11,101 nt of DNA from Conidiobolus incongruus B7586. Lineage: Eukaryota > Entomophthoromycota > Entomophthoromycetes > Entomophthorales > Conidiobolaceae. Each line of letters opens with the position of its first letter. Position 1 is the first letter of the stretch. Location of the stretch: positions 1-11,101 of the forward strand of contig JNEM01006325.1 in the NCBI GenBank assembly GCA_000697335.1, written 5' to 3'. Both the position numbers and the translations under genes were made by a program. Below are positions 1 to 7,852 of the stretch, piece after piece. Under the pieces are notes generated by a model, which did no database searches, had not been told where the DNA came from, and worked only from the letters and a program-made list of their open reading frames with translations.

Positions 1-714
1 TACTTCAAAATAATATATAATATTAAATTAAATTAAAATAATATTATTTAAAAATTCCTATAAACTATTTTTTTAACTATAAGAAAATATTAATTATTAT
101 AATGGATTATCAAAATATATAGTTTTATTATTTAATTTGTAAATATAAAATAATTAAAAAAAGTTTTATACTTTTTGTTAATTAAAATAATTTTAATTTA
201 TGATCTGATAATAAATTATAACACTTGTTCGTTTTTATAAAATAATATTCCGATTTAGTTACTTCTTATATTTTTCCTTTTTTATCTAAACCTTCCTGAA
301 AATTATTTCTTACTTTATCATACTTTAATTATCTAAACCTTATCTTAATAAAGCCACTAACTTATATAGCCATAGAAAAATAATTTTAAAAAATTAATCA
401 ATAATTAATTCTCTAGTTTTTTTGGATAACCTAAGTAACTTCAACTTTAAAAAAATTATTATAGCTATATTAGTTTCTAGCAATAGGATAATATATATAA
501 TAATTTAAAAATATCAAATTAAAAATTTTCTAAGTAAATAAACTAGAAAACATAATTATATCTAATATATTTTTTAAATTAAAACCAATATAATTATAAT
601 AATTATAAATAAAAAAATTTTTCAAGAAAAGATTTTTATATATAAATTAAATTAATATATATAATATTAAATTTAACTTTTTGAAAAGAGAATTATTTTT
701 TATTTATTATAAGA

Positions 715-732
715 TTGCTATATATATAGCAA
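715..732. repeat. 18-bp perfect palindrome
   Basis: The sequence TTGCTATATATATAGCAA equals its own reverse complement. The TTGC and GCAA ends make it a little less trivial than a plain AT run. It could extrude as a small cruciform or serve as a dimeric protein site, but nothing nearby says so. In DNA this rich in A and T, short palindromes are common by chance. Confidence 0.6.
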
Positions 733-917
733 AAAGTTATTAATAATAATGAAAAAATTGATTTTATCTTATATATTATTTTTTTTAATAATATACAAAT
801 TATTTTATTTAATCCTGATAAATTTTATTATTATTTAGTTATTATATTAATTTTAAAAATTAATTAAAATTTAAAACTTATTAAAATTGGAGCTTTATAT
901 CAAATATATATAGATTT

Positions 918-940
918 ATATTAAGATTAAATCTTAATAT
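918..940. repeat. Inverted repeat, 11-bp arms with 1-nt centre
   Basis: Two perfect 11-base arms, ATATTAAGATT and AATCTTAATAT, flank a single central A. It is one of several inverted repeats in the 715-1064 stretch. No coding sequence, tRNA promoter box or transposon end is visible around it. Confidence 0.6.
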
Positions 941-1027
941 TTATTAATATTAATTATTTAATAAAAAGGAGAATGTTGTGTTTAATGGTATATTGCTGGA
1001 AACTATATACCAATATAGAATAATATT

Positions 1028-1048
1028 TGTTATTTATGGTAAATAACA
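1028..1048. repeat. Hairpin, 9-bp arms with 3-nt loop
   Basis: TGTTATTTA and TAAATAACA are perfect inverted copies around the loop TGG, so the transcript of either strand would fold into a tight stem-loop. It is followed within a few bases by the 12-bp palindrome TTATCTAGATAA (1053-1064) and preceded by a weaker hairpin with TGGTATA/TATACCA arms (986-1012). No gene is attached to it. Confidence 0.6.
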
Positions 1049-1323
1049 TAATTTATCTAGATAATGAATAAATATTAATAATGATATTTGGAATAATTAG
1101 ATTTGAAAATAAAAATAAAAAAAAACATATATTAGATTAGGTGCGAAAAAAATGAAGATGAATTATATATATAATTACACATTTTGAAAAAATATTTAAA
1201 AAGCTTTAGAGAATATAGATTGAAATTAATATTTAATAAAATTAGTATCAATTAAATTAAATTTTATTAAGAGAGTAAGGAATATTTAAATTATTCAAAT
1301 TATAAATTAGAAGGAAGAATTAA

Positions 1324-1397
1324 GCTTCCATGGCGCAATTGGCTAGCGCGTCCGACTGTTAATCGGGAGGTTGGTGGTTCAAGCCCACCTGGGAGCG
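1324..1397 (+). tRNA. tRNA-Asn (anticodon GTT)
   Basis: This tRNA delivers asparagine to AAC and AAU codons. The full cloverleaf can be folded by hand. The acceptor arm GCTTCCA pairs with TGGGAGC (one T-G pair). A GCGC/GCGC D stem encloses a loop containing GG. The anticodon arm TCCGA/TCGGG encloses the seven-base loop CTGTTAA, with GTT as anticodon. The T arm GGTGG/CCACC encloses TTCAAGC. The last base, G, is the discriminator. CCA is not encoded, as expected in a eukaryote, and there is no intron. The internal B box GGTTCAAGCCC is at 1376-1386; the A box lies in the D arm. An oligo-T tract follows 18 bases after the end. Its GC content stands well above the flanks. Confidence 0.96.
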
Positions 1398-1415
1398 TAA
1401 TTCTATTTCGAGACA

Positions 1416-1423
1416 TTTTTTTT
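1416..1423 (+). terminator. RNA polymerase III oligo-T terminator
   Basis: Eight consecutive T residues on the coding strand start 19 bases after the tRNA-Asn discriminator base. RNA polymerase III stops at runs of four or more T in eukaryotes, so this is the likely end of the primary transcript. The trailer would then be about 20-25 nt before 3' processing. Confidence 0.75.
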
Positions 1424-1522
1424 ATTTTAGTAATCAAACCTCATTCCTCTAATATTACTTATTATTTTAATAATTTTCTCAAATAATTATTTAAAAATTT
1501 AAATTTTTTGTTTTCAGTAAAT

Positions 1523-1548
1523 CATTGTTATGATAGGAAATAACAATG
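1523..1548. repeat. Hairpin, 8-bp arms with 10-nt loop
   Basis: CATTGTTA and TAACAATG are perfect inverted copies separated by TGATAGGAAA. It lies about 100 bases past the tRNA terminator and at the left edge of the GC-richer stretch that follows. It could mark the edge of an inserted or decayed segment, but no direct repeat is seen beside it to support an insertion. Confidence 0.5.
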
Positions 1549-1549
1549 T

Positions 1550-1990
1550 CAATCACTCAAGAAACTGCAATTACAACACTGAATTAACAAGTCAAATTGG
1601 GGCACGCCCATTTTCTGAACTGGGGGTTACGTTTCTTATTCTCACTGAGTCATTTCTATCCATAAAAATCAACAATGAAAACTAATATAAGATTATCATG
1701 AGCAAAATAATAAATATAACTCTTTTATCATTTCAAAAATATCCAGTCTCTAAGTTTTTCTCGTAGTCCTATCAAAAGCATTGAGTCGTAATAAGCGTAA
1801 GATATTTACTTTACTCGAAGAACCCGATTTACAGTAAGCTGTTTTCAACTCATTTGGAGAACCCATTAATTTCCCCCTAACTCTGTGGTAATTTATCGTT
1901 TACACTGGTGATTCCCTATTTGAGCTCTAAAAGTCTATTTCCTCCCATAATTACGGTCGTCACTTACAACAAAAACAAAATCATTAGTTA
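1550..1990. other. GC-richer stretch of unknown origin, possibly decayed coding DNA
   Basis: Base composition here is clearly less AT-biased than in the flanks, with tracts such as GGGGCACGCCC and CCCCCTAACTC. On the minus strand, between about 1950 and 1740, short readable pieces appear in more than one frame, for example SVNDKLPQS, SKYLTLITTQCF and YDSMLLIGLREKLRDWIF, broken by frequent stops. This is the look of an old gene or transposable-element fragment, but I recognise no family, and chance cannot be ruled out. It could also simply be the distal regulatory region of the acetyltransferase gene that starts at 2375, or an unannotated non-coding RNA. Confidence 0.3.
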
Positions 1991-2374
1991 AATAACTCAA
2001 TATTTTCAAAATTTTATCTAAACTATAAATTTCATATAATTTTATTTTAATTTTTGGTTTCTTTATATCACAAGGAATCTCGTTTATCAGTTTTTCCATA
2101 GTTGCGATATTTCCAAACCTTAAACTGCTGTTTTATTTTCAATTATTGTTTTCATTGAATTATTAGATATTATTATTGATTTCTTCTAAACTAAAAAATT
2201 TAAAGAGATATTCCATAATTTGAAATTATTTAAATAAAATTCAACTTGATAATGTAATCCCATAATAATATCATTTCATAATAAAAATCCAATTAAAGCC
2301 AATTTGAATTTAATTAAATTTTATTACAAATCAAAATTTAATAATAAATTAATCCATAATTCAAATTATTCAAA
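1991..2374 (+). other. 5' flank of the MYST acetyltransferase gene
   Basis: This is AT-rich upstream sequence with no open reading frame of note. It should contain the promoter and 5' untranslated region of the gene starting at 2375. I see no clear TATA box distinct from the background. The bases just before the start codon are A-rich (TCAAAATGG, with A at -3 and G at +4), a favourable eukaryotic start context. No upstream intron is needed to explain the start. Confidence 0.45.
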
Positions 2375-3730
2375 ATGGGAGGGCATGGTGAAATTCCATT
2401 AGACCAAATCCCTATGGAAGTAATTCAAGTAGATCCTAATGATTTAAAAACCAACATCAGTCTCATTAAACCAGGTTGTACTTTATATGTTGAAAAGGAA
2501 GACGGTGGCGAGACTTTACATAGACCAGCTCAAGTTTTATATGTTCAAAATCCTACAGATCCTGTTAACATCCGACTTTATGTTCACTATCATCGCTTCA
2601 ATAAACGTCTTGATGAATGGGTCCAAATTGATAGAGTTGACTTTAGTAGAGGTATTGAATTTCCAAAGCCAGAAGCTGAAGGAACACCAAATAAAAGCAG
2701 AAGTAATAAAAAGAAAGCTAAATCTAACCAGAAAAAGGGAAGAAGTCAAGAGCTAATTCAACAAAGTTTGGAGGATGAAACTGATAGTGAAGCTGTATCC
2801 GAAGTGACTAATGATGATGACGAAAACACAAAGAAGCGCAAGACTCCAGTTCGCTCTGGATCGATGAGAGCTCATACAGATAATCTGGCCAAGGTGAAAA
2901 ATTTAAATAAGATTCAAATAGGAGGATACGAAGTAGAAACTTGGTACTTTAGCCCATATCCTGAGGATTTTGCATTTTCTCCTCTGGTTTATATTTGTGA
3001 ATTTTGTCTGTCTTATTATAACGATACGGTTGCTTATCAAAGACATCGCACCAAATGTACCCTCCTACATCCTCCAGGTAATGAAATCTATCGTCATGAA
3101 GGCCATTCATTCTTTGAGATTGATGGTAAAAAACAAAGAACTTATTGCGAAAATCTCTGTCTACTTTCCAAACTCTTTTTGGATCACAAAACCCTCTACT
3201 ATGCTATCGACCCTTTTTTATTCTACATCCTCACTAAGCAGGATGAAAAAGGTCATCACCTCGTTGGATACTTCTCCAAAGAGAAAAACAGCCCCCAAAA
3301 CTATAATGTTGCATGTATTTTAACTTTGCCTCAATACCAACGTATGGGTTATGGTAGATACTTGATCCAATTTTCTTATGAGCTTAGTAAAATAGAAAAG
3401 AAAACAGGTAGTCCTGAAAAGCCTCTCTCTGATCTTGGTCTTATGGGATATCGTGCATATTGGTACGAAGTATTAATCAATCTCTTGAGAAATATGCAAA
3501 CCACCACTATTGATGCCCTTAGTAAAGAAACTAGTATTACGCCAGAAGACATTCGAACCACACTCCTTGAGAAGGAGGCACTTAAAACCTTCAAGGGAAA
3601 TTATGTCATCTATCTCAAAAAAGATGACTTGGACAAGTATGCCAAATTGAGTAAGAAAAAGCGTCTCAACGTTGATCCTTCTAAAATTATATGGACTCCT
3701 CCTTTGTTGTTAGATTACTTAAAGCATTAA
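2375..3730 (+). CDS. MYST-family histone acetyltransferase, Esa1/Tip60/MOF type (chromo barrel plus MYST domain)
   Basis: The 451-residue protein should transfer acetyl groups from acetyl-CoA to histone lysines, in the nucleus. A chromo-barrel (Tudor-knot) domain lies at about 30-95, with FNKRLDEWV at 75-83. A charged, low-complexity linker (about 100-170) carries basic clusters KKKAK and KKRK that could act as nuclear localisation signals. The MYST domain fills 180-445. Its C2HC zinc finger uses C208, C211, H224 and C228. K272 in DHKT matches the lysine autoacetylated in this family. C314 in VACILTLP and E336 in SYELSK match the catalytic residues, and QRMGYG (322-327) is the acetyl-CoA loop. 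PEKPLSDLG at 348-356 and WTPP at 440-443 are family signatures. Length is close to yeast Esa1 (about 445 residues), the catalytic subunit of NuA4. A277 stands where relatives usually have aspartate (YYDVDP). There is no intron. Esa1/KAT5 is likelier than MOF/KAT8, but I cannot settle this by eye. Confidence 0.96.
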   Translation: MGGHGEIPLDQIPMEVIQVDPNDLKTNISLIKPGCTLYVEKEDGGETLHRPAQVLYVQNPTDPVNIRLYVHYHRFNKRLDEWVQIDRVDFSRGIEFPKPEAEGTPNKSRSNKKKAKSNQKKGRSQELIQQSLEDETDSEAVSEVTNDDDENTKKRKTPVRSGSMRAHTDNLAKVKNLNKIQIGGYEVETWYFSPYPEDFAFSPLVYICEFCLSYYNDTVAYQRHRTKCTLLHPPGNEIYRHEGHSFFEIDGKKQRTYCENLCLLSKLFLDHKTLYYAIDPFLFYILTKQDEKGHHLVGYFSKEKNSPQNYNVACILTLPQYQRMGYGRYLIQFSYELSKIEKKTGSPEKPLSDLGLMGYRAYWYEVLINLLRNMQTTTIDALSKETSITPEDIRTTLLEKEALKTFKGNYVIYLKKDDLDKYAKLSKKKRLNVDPSKIIWTPPLLLDYLKH

Positions 3731-4177
3731 CACTTGTATTATATTTTACAACTCTATTCATTAAAGAATTATGTCTTTTAATTCTTTGTTCTCTCCATTC
3801 AATATTTTATCTAATAAAGCTTGTTAAATATCTCTGATTATATATAATTTACACTATGTAAATTTTATATAGATTTTAATAGTTTTTAAATTTTAACCAA
3901 CTGTAATAATAATTTATTCCAAGGATGATTTAATTGATTACGATACAGTCGCAATTTTAGCTGTTCTAACTATTTGTATGACCAATTAATAAAATAAAAT
4001 TAAATTTGTTAAATATATTCATCCATTAATTGAGTCTAGAATCTTAGAATTAGAATTGATTTGCACGACATGATGGAAGATTTGAGTTCTGTTTCTTTGT
4101 GACTGCTATAGAATTACCATTCATCTCAAGAAAGACTCTAGGCGCTCGAAGAGAACTCGTATTTTATGAGTTTTAGT
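3731..4177. other. Intergenic region between MYST gene and decayed minus-strand gene
   Basis: The first part is the 3' untranslated region and flank of the acetyltransferase gene. From about 4020 onward the composition becomes less AT-biased, with patches such as GGCGCTCGAAGAG at 4141, which would be the 3' flank of the decayed minus-strand gene. I find no open reading frame or RNA gene here. Confidence 0.5.
3813..3818 (+). promoter_or_regulatory. Likely polyadenylation signal AATAAA for the MYST gene
   Basis: A canonical AATAAA lies 83 bases after the stop codon, in an AT-rich 3' flank. Such hexamers arise readily by chance in this composition, so the position, rather than the motif itself, is the argument. 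T-rich stretches follow downstream. Confidence 0.4.
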
Positions 4178-5012
4178 TTAATCGAAAGGATTAGGATATG
4201 CAGACCAATTGACTAAGTCTGATATCAATTTATATAAATTAATAGATTCCAGGAGATCACCTAGTTGTTTTCGATGTTTACATCCTGTTCCAACCTTTAG
4301 TAGTCCATTACACGGTTCAGCAGTAATTGTGGGAACAGAAACTACAGCTGAGGTAGAATCTGGAATAAGAATTGTGCTTGGGATTTCAGTAGGTAAAGGA
4401 GGAGTGTTGGAATCGAATAGAGGCATATTCATAGATCATCGTGGATAATCATAGTAATATCTCACCACAATGGGATCAAAAACTGTGTTTGAAGGCATTT
4501 TGTAAACAGTCACGATAATATCTGTGTTAGGGAAATTTGCAGGACCGCCTGAATTGCAACTCTGCCGTTCTCTTCAAATTAAATCAACAAACCCATGTTG
4601 TAGTCAAAAGATTGGGTCTATCGGTGTGTTCATGTAACACATTTCTCCACTGTTTCCCTCTATTCTAATATGAACTCGGCCATGAGATACAGATTTTATA
4701 TCCTGTCTGAGGTTTTTATCAGTAAGATTACTGCCAATGAAATTGTTGTTTGACTGAGCAATGTGCCACGGAAAAAATTAGGTGAACTATGAGCACCACT
4801 CTCAACAATATAGTGAATCAAGATAAAATTACTGTAAATTCTGTGAACAGCATTATCATTATTATATAACTGATTCACAAATGCATGAAAAGCAGCTTGA
4901 TCTGGACCAGACATAGTAAGATAGTTTGAAAAATGAGGATTCCATTAGGATATCCTTGATTTGTATCAGCTAGAATTGATATAGCAACGAAAATCAAATG
5001 AGCGACCTACAT
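4178..5012 (-). pseudogene. Broken gene for an unrecognised small secreted protein
   Basis: On the minus strand a series of protein-like pieces follows in order, in changing frames, over about 830 bases. A hydrophobic stretch resembling a signal peptide (HLIFVAISILA, about 5003-4971) leads into ADTNQGYPNG. Next comes the longest piece (about 4945-4767) with SGPDQAAFHAFVNQLYNND and RIYSNFILIHYIVESGAHSS. The next piece (4766-4604) has NNNFIGSNLTDKNLRQDIKS and GRVHIRIEGNSGEMCYMNTP. Two more pieces share a frame: one (about 4572-4436) has CNSGGPANFPNTDIIVTVYK, and the C-terminal one (4432-4178) has a Pro/Ser/Thr-rich linker followed by PCNGLLKVGTGCKHRKQL. Breaks number about four, and simple introns do not explain them all. 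Codon use and composition are gene-like and unlike the flanks. An intact form would be roughly 260 residues, probably exported. I do not recognise the family and assign no function. Sequencing error in a live gene is an alternative. Confidence 0.5.
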
Positions 5013-5260
5013 AACAATGTTGGATTAAATTTGAAATATACAATTGACTCTTGATAATAAAGAATTTTAAGCTTAATATAAGAGATGGATAGGTTTACAA
5101 TAACCTTTTGACCCATTAGGAGAACAAATATGATAAATCAAGGCCCAATTGATACATAATTGTGTATATTTTCTAAATACCCAAAACGGATTAAAAGGAA
5201 CCTGTATGGTAATATTAATAATTTTTGCATATTAGTATTTAGAAATTAATATTGGTGTCA

Positions 5261-5276
5261 CGGATCGGCAGGTCCG
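5261..5276. repeat. GC-rich imperfect palindrome with CGG and CCG ends
   Basis: CGGATCGGCAGGTCCG has near-perfect 6-base inverted arms (CGGATC and GGTCCG, five of six pairing) around GGCA. It is one of the most GC-rich spots outside the tRNA. An inverted CGG pair spaced by about ten bases is the pattern bound by many fungal Zn2Cys6 activators, and the site lies about 250 bases upstream of the decayed minus-strand gene. That it is such a site is inference only. Confidence 0.3.
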
Positions 5277-5949
5277 CTCCCCTTTCAACTTTAATTGTCC
5301 GTCATGATTCCGGATGTAGACTACTTACAAATATCAAGAACAATCCTTGCATAATGGAAAATTCTAGACTAGAACAGAAATTGGAGTTTTAACACATTGA
5401 CAAAGGATTAATTACACTATAAAATAGTCCCTGGGCACATATCTGCCGAGCGATCACCTCAATCAGGGCCAGATCTTACATCTTGATATTTTAATAAAAT
5501 CCTTCAAAGTATCTTGTTAGTTGTCTTTGACCCGTTTTATTGAATATACGTGATCTTTATTGCATTTCTACTTTCCAGAAGACCTGTATTAGTTAACTCA
5601 ATGAAACTAGATTTAACCAGTCAAATTTGTCTTTTTTAAGTTCACATCATCATAATTTTCAAAAATATCTCATAAATGAATAAATTTTCTGCCTTATTAT
5701 ACCAGGAGACTAAATATCATGGGAAAAAGCGGTAAAAATGCACTTTTAAATTGCACATGCAACTAATTAAACTCTTAAAATATTATGGAAAAATATTATT
5801 TGTAAAAAGTTAGATTGATCATAATATATGCATCAAAGAAAATTGATTTCATATACATTATACACTAATTTTTTTTTCCAATGTAACTTTAAAAAATCAC
5901 ACTTAAATCTTCTAAACAAAATTTTCATAGAAATCATTAATATTTTTTT

Positions 5950-5977
5950 AATTATATAATTTTAAAATTATATAATT
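5950..5977. repeat. 28-bp perfect AT palindrome
   Basis: Two 14-base arms, AATTATATAATTTT and its exact reverse complement, meet with no spacer. It consists only of A and T. A perfect palindrome of this length can extrude as a cruciform and can be a site of replication stalling or rearrangement. It lies in gene-free DNA and has no visible partner elements. Confidence 0.7.
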
Positions 5978-7852
5978 TTTCAACTAAAATATAATATGAT
6001 AGCATTATGTTATTATTAATTAAAGTTCTCTCATGTAAATTTCAATTCAATTTTATCTGTCATAATTATTATATACATTTTGTTCAAAAATTTTTATAAT
6101 TGGAATTAACAGACAATTTTGAATTTTCACATTGATCTTCTCACTAATTATATCTAAATGAATTTAAGCGAAATTTGAAAAAATCTTAAATTTCTTATTT
6201 TATCAGAATCAATAGCTGATATAATTAAGTAATAAAAATTTTAACAAACTTGACGAGGTTGGATAATATTCAACATATTGAGGTATTTTTAATCACATAA
6301 TCTCAATTCCCTGTATGTTTTCATTTGATTTTAGTCTCAATTTAAATACAAATTCAAGCTCAATTTTGACCATGATGATCAAAGATTGAACTAATGATGA
6401 ATAAAAAATTAAGCTGAAATTTAAAACATGTCTGTCATATCAATCAGTTTAATATAAAATAGGCTAGTTGATAGATGATACTATGACTTATATCATAAAA
6501 AATTATTGTCACATTTATTAGATGTTATAGTTAGATGAATTTTTCAAGAATATGATTAGACATTCATTAAAATATTATTAAAATCTGTTCGGTCCTTTAT
6601 ATTGTGATATAGTTATTATCATTAGACACCTCTTCCAAAATAATAGTATATTTTAAAAAACCAAAGATTTTTATAGATTGTTGATATAATAAAGATAAGG
6701 TGGATTTGATTTAGATATAAGTCACGATCCATTCTGAGTGATGCAATTTGTGGATGATGGAATTTCAAGGTTGAGAGTTTAACCCGATGATGTTATCATT
6801 AATTATTTTTAAAATATAAAAATAATATTGAAACACTATATATCTATTAACTTTTTCATATTCAGAGGACGATATTTTACATTGGAATATTTATTATAAT
6901 CATAAATTTATATTCCTAAACTACTTTTTGAGATTCATCACATTCAAAAGAAAAATGACGAAATTAACCTACGTATCATATTATCAATTCATTATAATTT
7001 TAATCAATTTAAATTTACAAAAGCTTTGATTATCTCGAAACCCATAATAATTTTGATATTAATGGTCTGATTTAAAAATACATAATGTGATAAAGCAATA
7101 AAGATATAACAGACATAGTGATTAATATGATTAAAATATTAAATTGTTAATTTTGATTTTCTAATAAATCTGATATAATCTCATTGATATTTGATATTAA
7201 ATTTAAACCAGTTTAAATCAATTTCTATTTTTTTAATCGAATTCATCTATTATTGTTGTAATTTTTGCTTAAAATTCAGTTTTAAAAAATTATCAACAAT
7301 TAAAATCAATCAATAAAACAAAGGAAAAGAATACTGAAATGATTTCTCATTATTTTATAAAATATACAGTTGTTTCAAAACTTTTTGAAAACTTCTTATT
7401 TGATAAAAATTCATTTTACAATTTTTTTTGGTTTGCATTGGTTTAATTTAAGCGAATGTAACGGCATGTTGAACCTTTCAATTTTGATATTTTATTTACA
7501 TTCATTATATGCTATTGTATTTTTAGTTTAATATAATATTATATAATATAATTATGATAGATATTTAAAAAATAAAATATTAATTTAATTAAAATTTGAA
7601 AAATAAATATTGAAATTTTACCCTAAATTTCTCGGATAATTTGATAAAAATTGGAGTTCAAACCACGTTGCGAATAAACAGGTGAATTGAATGAGTAAAT
7701 TGATATAATTTATGCTAACATTTAAAGATCCATTATAAATAAATTAATATTTAGATCACATCCCACAAAGCTATTAATAATATTTAACTGATATTAAGAT
7801 AGTAATTAGTGCAGTAGTGTTATCAGCATTGTTTATTATTTATTATTAAAAC

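Larger units (their letters stand above)
1..1323. other. AT-rich intergenic DNA, no gene seen
   Basis: This stretch is made almost entirely of A and T, with long runs of mixed AT and frequent stops in all six frames. I see no open reading frame of useful length, no spliceable coding pattern and no RNA gene until the tRNA that ends the region. The only structure I can point to is a set of short inverted repeats, concentrated between about 715 and 1064, listed separately. The last hundred bases are the upstream flank of the tRNA gene and show no obvious external promoter; pol III tRNA promoters are internal. Confidence 0.7.
5013..7852. other. Long intergenic region, no intact gene seen
   Basis: Bases 5013 to about 5600 keep a moderate GC content and would include the upstream flank of the decayed minus-strand gene; short pieces such as MQGLFLIFVSSLHPES (minus strand, near 5370-5320) occur but do not extend. 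From about 5640 to 7850 the sequence is strongly AT-rich with stops in every frame. I see no tRNA, no transposon end and no spliceable coding series. The last few hundred bases must hold the promoter of the phosphotransferase gene that starts at 7853, but no clear element stands out. Confidence 0.6.

Noticed and set aside
1436-1443. External B box downstream of the tRNA, as seen in some amoebae
   Set aside because: The reverse-strand sequence GGTTTGATTAC near 1433-1443 lacks the TTC core of a B box, and the internal B box of the tRNA is intact and sufficient.
2487-2756. Open frame of 89 codons inside the acetyltransferase gene (+1 shifted)
   Set aside because: It lies wholly within the conserved acetyltransferase reading frame, has no recognisable domain and is best explained as an out-of-frame shadow. 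The same holds for the shorter frames at 2537-2749, 2970-3323 and 3376-3594.
4209-4448. Plus-strand open frame of 79 codons
   Set aside because: It overlaps the minus-strand piece at 4178-4432 antisense. The minus strand reads as a plausible protein tail with a Pro/Ser/Thr-rich linker, whereas the plus-strand product shows no such character.
4998-5012. Use of a variant genetic code (TAG or TAA as glutamine)
   Set aside because: Part of the decayed gene could be read further with a ciliate-like code. However, both intact genes use CAA/CAG for glutamine, contain no in-frame TAA or TAG, and end at these codons at the family-typical length. The standard code fits better.
6761-6790. Possible second tRNA or pol III B box (GGTTGAGAGTTTAACCC)
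   Set aside because: It forms only a four-base stem and does not match the B-box consensus GGTTCRANNCC. No acceptor, D or anticodon arm can be built around it.
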